The position numbers and the translations under genes were made by a program. DNA of 64,000 nt from Trebonia sp964581815. Its GTDB lineage: Bacteria > Actinomycetota > Actinomycetes > Streptosporangiales > Streptosporangiaceae. The notes beneath the pieces were generated by a model. The model was not told the DNA's origin. It saw nothing but the letters and a program-made list of their open reading frames with translations, and made no database searches. Position 1 is the first letter of the stretch, and each line of letters opens with the position of its first letter. The DNA lies in contig CAZORE010000002.1 of the NCBI GenBank assembly GCA_964581815.1, positions 62,001 to 126,000 on the forward strand. Reading direction: 5' to 3'. This document shows positions 58,176 to 64,000 of this stretch, one piece after another.

Positions 58176-58576
58176 CCGCGCAGCTGCCTCAGCATCGCGC
58201 CAGCCGCAGCGCCCATCATCAGCAGCTGAAAGACGGCCAGGCCGATGAAGACGGTAAAGCCCTGCGGCCGGAACGCAAAGGCGATCAAAAGCGCGACCGC
58301 CGTCAGCACCCCCAGCCGCTGGAGCACCCCAAGCGTCAGAGCGCGCTTGTCCGGGTTCTCCATCTGCGTGAACTTCGCCGCCTGAGCGATCACCATGCGG
58401 CTGTTCACGAATCCGATGAACAGGCCGACACACAACGCGATCCCCGCTACGGGATACCCCAGAACGCTAAGCACGATGAGGCCGGTGAGCCCGGCGATAG
58501 GGCTGACGATAAGGACCAGCCGGTAGCGTCTGCCCACATCCACCAGCGCCGGGCGGCGCACCGGGCTAACCTCCAT
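58172..58576 (-). CDS. atpI: AtpI-like small membrane protein heading the F0 operon
   Basis: About 134 residues from ATG 58576, 6 nt after AGGAGG; a longer frame reaches 58642. Four hydrophobic segments (LVLIVSPIAGLTGLIVLSVL; VAGIALCVGLFIGFVNSRMV; LGVLTAVALLIAFAF; VFIGLAVFQLLMMGAAAGAM). It is placed and sized like the AtpI-type protein that precedes atpB in many operons, thought to help c-ring assembly. The sequence is divergent, so the symbol rests largely on position. Confidence 0.7.
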   Translation of the reverse strand: MEVSPVRRPALVDVGRRYRLVLIVSPIAGLTGLIVLSVLGYPVAGIALCVGLFIGFVNSRMVIAQAAKFTQMENPDKRALTLGVLQRLGVLTAVALLIAFAFRPQGFTVFIGLAVFQLLMMGAAAGAMLRQLRG

Positions 58577-58797
58577 GGGCATCCTCCTCGCCGCCGTGCC
58601 CGCCGCTCTAGCGGGCCGCTCCGTTTGGTAAAGCATTGGCAAAACCGTAGCATTAGCAGGCCCATCAAGTAAAGGGGATGCAAAGTAGAGTTAAAGGAGT
58701 CACGGTAGCCGGGTGCCGTGCTACGCGGGCAGCAGGGGAGAACTGACGCTCGCCGTCGTGCGGCAGATGGCGTCGCCGTGGCGGTTTCGCCCGCTCC

Positions 58798-60360
58798 TCA
58801 CGATCCGTCGCGGGCCGCGAGGTCGCGCAGCTCGGTCTTGAGCACCTTGCCTGAGGCGTTGCGGGGGAGTTCGGCCACCGTCCGCACCGAGCGCGGGACC
58901 TTGAAGTTCGCCAGCCGCTCGCGGCAGAACGCGATGATCTCCGCCTCGGTCGGCGCCGCGCCGGGCCTGGGCACGACAAAGGCGCAGCCGACCTCGCCAA
59001 GGCGGGCATCGGGGACGCCGACGACGGCGGCTTCAGACACTTCCTCGTGCCGGGCGATGACCTGCTCGATCTCGGCCGGGTAGGCGTTGAACCCGCCGAC
59101 CGTGAACATGTCCTTGAGCCGGTCGGTGATGCGCAGGTTGCCGTCGGCGTCCAGCGTGCCGACGTCGCCGGTGTGCAGCCAGCCCGCCGGGTCGAGGGCC
59201 GCCGACGTCGCCGCCGGGTCCTCGAAGTAGCCGCGCATCACGTTGTAGCCCCGCACCAGGACCTCGCCGCTGGCCCCGGGCGGCAGCGGGGCGCCGTCGG
59301 GGCCGCCGATGATGACCTCGGTGCCCGCGATCGCCCGGCCCACCGTGCGGCACGCGGTCTCCGGGTCGGCGTTCGGGTCGCCGACGGTCACCGTGCCGCA
59401 GCTCTCGGTCAGGCCGTAGGCGATGACGACTTCGCGGAAAAGCTCGGCGCGCATCCGCATCACCAGCGGCACGGGAACCACGGCCGCGCCGGTCACCGCC
59501 AGCCGCAGCGAGGACAGGTCCTGCCCCGCTCGCGCCGGGTGGTCAAGCAGCGAGGCGTACAGCGTCGGCGGCCCGGGCAGCACGGTCACCCGCTCGTGCC
59601 CGATAAGGCGGATCGCCTCGGCGGCGTCGAACACCGGCTGCGAGATGATCGTGGCGCCCCGGATAATGCAGGCGAGCAGCCCCGCCTTGTAACCAAAGGT
59701 GTGGAACATCGGGTTGATGACCAGGTACCGGTCTCCCGGCCGCAGGCCAACCCCGTCCGCCCACGCCGTGTAGACGCGGATGTTCTGCCCGTGGGTGGTC
59801 ATGACGCCCTTGGGCCGCCCGGTGGTGCCCGAGGTGAAGAACATGTCGCAGACGTCGTCCGCGGTGACCGCGCCCGCGCGCGCGAGCGTCTCGTCCCGGG
59901 TCACGCCGGACCCGCGGCGGAGGAACGATGCCCAGGAGAGACTGCCGCTCCCGTTCGGCGTGATGATCTCCGTCAGCGACGGGAGCTCGGCGTCCCGCAG
60001 CATTCCGACGTAGTCGTGGCCGAGGAAGCCGTTGTCGGTGATGAGCAGCCGGGCGCCGCTCCGGCGCAGGATCCAGGCGGCCTCGTCGGATTTGAACCGG
60101 GTGTTCAGCGGGACGAGAACGGCGCCGGCCGTCACCGCGCCGAGGGCCGCCGCGACGAAGAGACGACCGTTGGGTGCCCACACCGCGACCCGGTCGCCGC
60201 GCTCGACGCCGGCCGCGGACATCGCCGCGGCGCTGCCGAGGGCGGCGTCCGCCAGATCGGTGAACGTCCACCGGGCCTCGCCGTCGATGAGGGCCTCCCG
60301 GTCGCCGAACCGCCGAGCGGCCTGGATCAGCGCGGCCGGGATCGTCGTCGGCGTGCCCAC
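58798..60360 (-). CDS. fadD3: HIP-CoA ligase (FadD3-like)
   Basis: 520 residues close to FadD3 of M. tuberculosis through the whole length: VVPLNTRFKSDEAAWIL-type segment, FTSGTTGRPKGVM, DRYLVINPMFHTFGYKAG, VTVLPGPPTLYASLLDHPAR, AVTGAAVVPV, LRITDRLKDMFTVGGFNAYP and LPRNASGKVLK with the catalytic lysine. FadD3 activates the ring C/D propanoate (HIP) to its CoA ester. It diverges from fadA6 over 44 bp containing an exact KstR2 operator. Confidence 0.91.
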   Translation of the reverse strand: MGTPTTIPAALIQAARRFGDREALIDGEARWTFTDLADAALGSAAAMSAAGVERGDRVAVWAPNGRLFVAAALGAVTAGAVLVPLNTRFKSDEAAWILRRSGARLLITDNGFLGHDYVGMLRDAELPSLTEIITPNGSGSLSWASFLRRGSGVTRDETLARAGAVTADDVCDMFFTSGTTGRPKGVMTTHGQNIRVYTAWADGVGLRPGDRYLVINPMFHTFGYKAGLLACIIRGATIISQPVFDAAEAIRLIGHERVTVLPGPPTLYASLLDHPARAGQDLSSLRLAVTGAAVVPVPLVMRMRAELFREVVIAYGLTESCGTVTVGDPNADPETACRTVGRAIAGTEVIIGGPDGAPLPPGASGEVLVRGYNVMRGYFEDPAATSAALDPAGWLHTGDVGTLDADGNLRITDRLKDMFTVGGFNAYPAEIEQVIARHEEVSEAAVVGVPDARLGEVGCAFVVPRPGAAPTEAEIIAFCRERLANFKVPRSVRTVAELPRNASGKVLKTELRDLAARDGS

Positions 60361-60381
60361 CCTCAGAAGTCTAGTTTGCCG

Positions 60382-60395
60382 AGCAAGCGCTTGGT
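60382..60395. promoter_or_regulatory. KstR2-type operator shared by fadD3 and fadA6 (exact consensus)
   Basis: AGCAAGCGCTTGGT fits ANCAAGNNCTTGNT. It lies 22 nt from the fadD3 start and 10 nt from the fadA6 start. The GCCGAGCAAGCGCTTG core is identical to the site at kstR2. Confidence 0.83.
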
Positions 60396-60404
60396 AGCCT
60401 CGAA

Positions 60405-61553
60405 ATGATGGAAGCGTACATCGTGGAAGCCGTCCGCACCCCCGTCGCCCGGCGCGGCGGCGGGCTGGCCGGGGTACATCCCGCCGACCTGGGCGCGGCC
60501 GTGCTCACCGCGCTCGTGTCCCGCGCGGGCATCGACCCCGCGGCGGTCGAGGACGTGATCTTCGGCTGCGTCGACGCCGTGGGGCCGCAGGCCGGCGACA
60601 TCGCCCGCACCGCGTGGCTCGCCGCCGGGCTGCCCGATCACGTGCCAGGCACCACGGTGGACCGGCAGTGCGGCTCGTCACAGCAGGCCGTGCACTTCGC
60701 GGCGCAGGCGGTGCTCAGCGGCACCGCCGACGTCGTCGTGGCGGGCGGGGTGCAGCACATGACCGCGGTGCCGATCTCGTACGCCATGACGGCGGGCCAG
60801 CCGCTCGGCTTCGCTGACCCGTTCAGCGGCTCGGCCGGCTGGCGGGCCCGCTACGGCGACGCGGAGGTGTCGCAGTTCCGCGCGGCCGAGATGATCGCGG
60901 CGAAGTGGTCGGTCAGCCGCGCGGCGATGGAGGAGTTCGCCGTCCGTTCGCATGAGCGGGCGATCGCCGCCCGGGCGGAGGGCAGGTTTGACCGCGAGAT
61001 CGAGCCGGTGGCCGGCGTCACCGCCGACGAGGGCCCGCGGGTGCCTGACCTGGACAAGATCCGCTCGCTGTCGCCGCTGATCGCGGGCGGCACCGTCACC
61101 GCGGCGACCTCCAGCCAGCTCTCGGATGCGGCCGCGGCGCTGCTGGTCGTGAGCGAGCGCGGGCTGCGGGTGCACGGGCTAACGCCCCGGGCCCGCGTCC
61201 ACCACCTGTCGGTACTCGGCGCCGACCCGATCTGGATGCTCACCGCACCGATCCCGGCGACCGCCCGCGCGCTGGCGAAGTCCAGCCTGACGATAGACGA
61301 CATCGACCTCATCGAGATTAACGAGGCGTTCGCACCCGTAGTGCTCGCCTGGCTTGCCGAGAGCGGCGCCGACCCGGCGCGGGTGAACGTCAACGGAGGC
61401 GCGATCGCCCTCGGCCATCCGCTCGGCGCCACCGGTGCGCGGCTGATGACCACGCTGCTGCACGAGCTTGAGCGGCGCGGTGGCCGGTACGGGCTGCAAA
61501 CGATGTGCGAGGGCGGCGGCCAGGCGAACGTCACGATCATCGAGCGGCTCTAG
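60405..61553 (+). CDS. fadA6: Thiolase of HIP degradation (FadA6-like)
   Basis: 382 residues near-collinear with FadA6: IVEAVRTPVARRGGGLAGVH, VDRQCGSSQQAVHFAAQAVL with the nucleophile C89, GVQHMTAVPISYAMTAG, IEINEAFAPVVLAWL, VNGGAIALGHPLGATGARLM and LQTMCEGGGQANVTIIERL. It releases a CoA-bound fragment late in ring C/D degradation. ATG 60405 (or 60408). Its TAG stop overlaps the GTG of the following SDR gene. Confidence 0.92.
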   Translation: MMEAYIVEAVRTPVARRGGGLAGVHPADLGAAVLTALVSRAGIDPAAVEDVIFGCVDAVGPQAGDIARTAWLAAGLPDHVPGTTVDRQCGSSQQAVHFAAQAVLSGTADVVVAGGVQHMTAVPISYAMTAGQPLGFADPFSGSAGWRARYGDAEVSQFRAAEMIAAKWSVSRAAMEEFAVRSHERAIAARAEGRFDREIEPVAGVTADEGPRVPDLDKIRSLSPLIAGGTVTAATSSQLSDAAAALLVVSERGLRVHGLTPRARVHHLSVLGADPIWMLTAPIPATARALAKSSLTIDDIDLIEINEAFAPVVLAWLAESGADPARVNVNGGAIALGHPLGATGARLMTTLLHELERRGGRYGLQTMCEGGGQANVTIIERL

Positions 61554-62368
61554 TGGACAACCCGGTCGACCTGAGCGGGCGGGTCGCGCTCGTCACCGGC
61601 GGGACGCGCGGCATCGGCCTCGGCATCGCGCAGGTGCTCGCCGCCGCCGGCGCGAAGGTGGTGGTGTGCGGACGGAACGAGCCGTTGTCGCTGCCCGAGG
61701 GGCTGCGCTTCGTCGCCGCCGACGTGCGCGACCCGGACCAGGCGCGGCTCCCCGTCGACCAGGCGGTGGAGTGGTACGGCCGGCTCGACGTGCTGGTCAA
61801 CAACGCCGGCGGCGCGCCCGCCGCCGACGCGGCCACGGTCTCGCCGCGGTTCGTGCAGAAGGTCGTCGAGCTCAACCTGCTCGCGCCGTTCTACGTGGCC
61901 CAGGCTGCGAACGCGCGGATGCAGCACCAGGAGTCCGGCGGCGCGATCGTCAACATCGGCAGCGTGGCCGCGCGGCAGGCCGAGCCGCAGTCGGCCGCCT
62001 ACAGCGCCGCGAAGGCCGGCCTGCTCCAGCTGACCCGGGCGCTCGCGCTTGAGTGGGCACCGAAGGTGCGGGTCAATCACATCACCGCCGGCCCGGTCAT
62101 GACGGCGGCGGCGGCGACGTACTACGGCCAGGACGGCGGCGCGTCTGTGGCCGCGACCATCGCGATGGGGCGGATGGCGGAGCCGTCCGACATCGCGGCG
62201 GCGTGCCTGTTCCTCGCCTCGCCGCTGGCCGCGTACGTGACCGGCGCCGACCTGGCCGTGCACGGCGGGGGAGAGGTGCCGGCGCGTTACCTCGCGGCGA
62301 AGGCGGACCAGGGACCCGGCCACCCAGCCGCGACGTTAAAGTGCGCGACTCCGGATCAGTCTCGCTGA
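61553..62368 (+). CDS. SDR oxidoreductase coupled to fadA6
   Basis: 271 residues from GTG 61553 (overlaps the fadA6 stop by 1 nt, TAGTG). Classical SDR: GGTRGIGLGIA, NNAGGAPA, catalytic serine in NIGSVAARQ and YxxxK in AYSAAKAGL. Several SDR enzymes (for example the ipdF type) act beside fadA6 in HIP degradation, so it may oxidise the hydroxyl that gives the beta-keto substrate of FadA6. I cannot tell which orthologue it is, so no symbol is given. Confidence 0.86.
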   Translation: MDNPVDLSGRVALVTGGTRGIGLGIAQVLAAAGAKVVVCGRNEPLSLPEGLRFVAADVRDPDQARLPVDQAVEWYGRLDVLVNNAGGAPAADAATVSPRFVQKVVELNLLAPFYVAQAANARMQHQESGGAIVNIGSVAARQAEPQSAAYSAAKAGLLQLTRALALEWAPKVRVNHITAGPVMTAAAATYYGQDGGASVAATIAMGRMAEPSDIAAACLFLASPLAAYVTGADLAVHGGGEVPARYLAAKADQGPGHPAATLKCATPDQSR

Positions 62369-62583
62369 TAGACGGAGACGTGGCCGCTGCTGGCGGACGT
62401 GAACCGCCGCCGGTTCCAGTCGGCGTGGCGTTCGGCTAGCCGCAGGCCGGCCCGGCCGGCCATCAGGTCGAGCTCGGCCGGCCAGCTGTAGCGGATGGCC
62501 ACCGGCCGCAAGTGCATTCCCTGGCCGTCCACCGTGATCATCTGGGTGGTGACGCGCTGCTGCTGTTCTGCTACACCTACCTC
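62356..62583 (-). pseudogene. C-terminal remnant of a SAM-dependent methyltransferase
   Basis: The minus strand translates as TVDGQGMHLRPVAIRYSWPA, ELDLMAGRAGLRL and FTSASSGHVSVY, the usual C-terminus of a common actinobacterial methyltransferase family. The frame loses likeness above about 62583 and no SAM-binding part is present, so only the end survives. Its 3' end overlaps the SDR gene by 13 nt. The rest of the 62369-62754 interval shows no intact gene. Confidence 0.65.
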
Positions 62584-62718
62584 GGCGGACCTGCAACTGA
62601 CGGCGTAGCTCGTAGTCGTCGAGGCCTACTGGGACGGGTGCCTGATCATGCTCTAGGCGCGGCGCGTTACTTTCCGTGGATCGCGCGGCCCGTAACGGAT
62701 ACCTTTCTGGCGCGGACT

Positions 62719-62733
62719 GTAGGAACGACCTAC
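62719..62733. promoter_or_regulatory. Small inverted repeat upstream of the flavodoxin-like gene
   Basis: GTAGG-AACGA-CCTAC, 21 nt before ATG 62755; a possible operator. Confidence 0.3.
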
Positions 62734-62754
62734 TTGCCGCACAGGGGAGCGATG

Positions 62755-63471
62755 ATGACCACCTCAGGCCCGCGCTACGACGACCTGGCCGCGCTGTACA
62801 TTAACTGCACGCTGAAACCGTCTCCGCAGCTCAGCCATACCCAGGGGCTGATCGACGCCAGCGCCGCGATCATGCGCAGGCATGGCGTGAACGTGGAGAG
62901 TATCCGCGCCGCCGACTATGACATCGCGACCGGCGTGTGGCCTGACATGACCGAGCACGGCGCCGCCAGCGACGCCTGGCCGCAGCTGTACGAGAAGGTG
63001 CTGGCGGCCGACATCCTGGTGATCGCCGGGCCGATCTGGCTCGGCGACAACAGCTCGGTCACCAAGCGGGTGATCGAGCGGCTCTACGCCTGCTCTCACC
63101 TGCTCAACGACGCCGGGCAGTACGCCTACTACGGCCGCGCCGGCGGCTGCCTGATCACCGGGAACGAAGACGGCATCAAGCACTGCGCCATGAACATCCT
63201 CTACAGCCTGCAGCATCTCGGGTACGCCATCCCCCCGCAGGCCGACGCCGGCTGGATCGGAGAGGCGGGCCCGGGCCCGTCCTACCTCGATCCTGGCTCC
63301 GGCGGCCCGCAGAACGATTTCACCAACCGCAACACCACGTTCATGACCTGGAACCTGATGCACCTGGCCCGCATGCTCAAGGACGCGGGCGGGATCCCAG
63401 CCCACGGCAACCAGCGCTCAGAGTGGGACGCCGGATGCCGGTTCGACTTCGAGAATCCCGACTACCGCTGA
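62755..63471 (+). CDS. NADPH-dependent FMN reductase/flavodoxin-like protein
   Basis: 238 residues from ATG 62755, with GGGGAG 5 nt upstream (62752 is too close). Flavodoxin-like fold: LYINCTLKPSPQLSHTQGLI (FMN phosphate loop), VLAADILVIAGPIWLGDNSS and YYGRAGGCLITGNEDG. The C-terminal part is aromatic and specific to this subgroup (FTNRNTTFMTWNLMHLARML). It may be a quinone or nitro reductase. The start of its operon is unclear; it follows the methyltransferase remnant. Confidence 0.87.
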   Translation: MTTSGPRYDDLAALYINCTLKPSPQLSHTQGLIDASAAIMRRHGVNVESIRAADYDIATGVWPDMTEHGAASDAWPQLYEKVLAADILVIAGPIWLGDNSSVTKRVIERLYACSHLLNDAGQYAYYGRAGGCLITGNEDGIKHCAMNILYSLQHLGYAIPPQADAGWIGEAGPGPSYLDPGSGGPQNDFTNRNTTFMTWNLMHLARMLKDAGGIPAHGNQRSEWDAGCRFDFENPDYR

Positions 63472-63626
63472 CCGGCCGCCAGCCCGAATACATCCGGTTC
63501 TGCCGCATCCGTGTATACTCGACCATGTATGACTAATGACGTGAGTCATCTTCGAGTGATCCAAGGCGCGGTGATGGCCAGACTTGTGCAACGGCAGGCA
63601 GCACTGCCGACGCCTTGCCTTCATCT

Positions 63627-63644
63627 GGTTATACCGGGTTATAC
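63627..63644. promoter_or_regulatory. GGTTATAC direct repeat in the toxin-antitoxin promoter
   Basis: GGTTATAC at 63627-63634 and 63637-63644, 10 bp apart (one helical turn), the second forming a -10-like TATACT 7 nt before the ATG. It may be the autoregulatory operator, and the mRNA may be nearly leaderless. Confidence 0.5.
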
Positions 63645-63651
63645 TCATTGC

Positions 63652-63897
63652 ATGAAGACCGCTATCTCGGTGCCGGACGAGATCTTCAACCAGGTGGGAA
63701 GGCAGGCTGCCGAGCTCGGCATCAGCCGGTCCGAGTTCTTTGCGCGCGCGGCCAGGCAGTACCTTGACCAACTCGCGGACGATTCGCTCACGCAGCAGAT
63801 CGACGGCGCGATCGACGCGGCGGGGACCGACGAATCCGGCCAGGCCGCCGCTGCCGCGGGCCGCGCCCTCCTGGCCGCCACTGCCGATGAGTGGTAA
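63652..63897 (+). CDS. Ribbon-helix-helix antitoxin (MazE/CopG-like)
   Basis: 81 residues: MKTAISVPDEIFNQVGRQAA then LGISRSEFFARAARQYLDQL, a classic ribbon-helix-helix DNA-binding domain, and an acidic/Ala-rich tail that likely wraps the toxin. It overlaps the downstream toxin start by 11 nt. Upstream are TATAC repeats for its own binding. Confidence 0.88.
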   Translation: MKTAISVPDEIFNQVGRQAAELGISRSEFFARAARQYLDQLADDSLTQQIDGAIDAAGTDESGQAAAAAGRALLAATADEW

Positions 63898-64000
63898 GCC
63901 CGGCCGGGGAGACATCTGCTGGGCGGACCTTGGCGGGCCCCAGGGCAGCAGGCCAGCCAAGCGCCGCCCTGTCCTGGTGATCCAGGCCGACGCCTACAAC
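63887..64000 (+). CDS. mazF: MazF/PemK-type endoribonuclease toxin, 3' truncated by window edge
   Basis: Only 38 residues are visible. They read RGDICWADLGGPQGSRPAKR, RPVLVIQADAYN, matching the MazF/PemK N-terminus (RGDIWW and RRPVLVVQ segments). The gene overlaps the antitoxin by 11 nt, the normal toxin-antitoxin layout. It continues past base 64000. It would cleave mRNA when the antitoxin is degraded. Confidence 0.85.
   Translation, partial: MSGKPGRGDICWADLGGPQGSRPAKRRPVLVIQADAYN

Noticed and set aside
1..64000. tRNA, rRNA, riboswitch or replication-origin features
   Set aside because: I looked for the usual tRNA/rRNA patterns, T-box-like leaders and DnaA-box clusters and saw nothing I could support by eye.

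Overview
The window is very GC-rich, densely coding DNA from an actinomycete (Actinomycetota). The evidence is the strong G/C third-position bias, frequent GTG/TTG starts, ATGA-type overlaps, a conservon (cvnABCD), F420-type LLM oxidoreductases, a gpgS/folP2-type pair, DUF1707 and MHYT proteins, and steroid-catabolism genes. The genus cannot be fixed from the sequence. Two 100-base N runs (16565-16664 and 19775-19874) show that this is a scaffold.

Layout, left part. 1-2.0 kb: two translationally coupled esterases, the first cut by the window edge. 2.0-7.3 kb: a conservon (sensor kinase, roadblock, DUF742, GTPase) interrupted between cvnB and cvnC by an apparently intact tnpB element in the opposite orientation, with end hairpins. 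7.4-13.9 kb: a four-gene acyl-CoA operon (acyl-CoA dehydrogenase, SDR, acyl-CoA ligase, fused E1 alpha-beta dehydrogenase) diverging from a TetR gene across two matching palindromes. 13.8-17.9 kb: crotonase-like protein, amidohydrolase and class III CoA-transferase. 18-22 kb: S41 protease and ArsR-type regulator (divergent), an MFS exporter and a zinc-ribbon protein. 22.3-25.3 kb: folP2-like, gpgS and a citrate-synthase-like gene. 25.4-29.1 kb: crotonase, glutaredoxin-thioredoxin reductase fusion, Gfo/Idh/MocA oxidoreductase and a mini-GntR.

Steroid block, 29.1-48.4 kb and 58.8-63.5 kb. Gene identities and arrangements parallel the Mycobacterium tuberculosis/Rhodococcus cholesterol locus: fadA5 divergent from cyp125; an ltp3-ltp4-DUF35 operon divergent from an acyl-CoA ligase; echA19 divergent from fadD19, followed by a nitronate-monooxygenase-type gene and an LLM gene; fadE27-fadE26 (chsE5-chsE4) divergent from kstR2; fadD3 divergent from fadA6-SDR. 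Six palindromes fitting the KstR consensus TNNAACNNGTTNNA (four exactly, two with one mismatch) and two exact matches to the KstR2 consensus ANCAAGNNCTTGNT sit in the divergent promoters. The KstR sites flank side-chain genes and the KstR2 sites flank kstR2 and the ring C/D (HIP) genes fadD3 and fadA6. The expected logic is that CYP125 oxidises C26, FadD19 activates the acid, ChsE4-ChsE5/EchA19/FadA5 run beta-oxidation, Ltp/DUF35 proteins act as retro-aldolases, and FadD3/FadA6 start and finish HIP breakdown.

Between the two steroid blocks (48.9-58.7 kb) lie a TetR-flavin monooxygenase pair, TMEM175-, DUF1707- and MHYT-type membrane proteins, a decayed msrA, a VOC protein, another LLM gene, a methyltransferase, and a stand-alone F0 operon (atpI-atpB-atpE-atpF) with no F1 genes beside it. 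The right edge holds a MazEF-type toxin-antitoxin pair, with the toxin cut by the window end.
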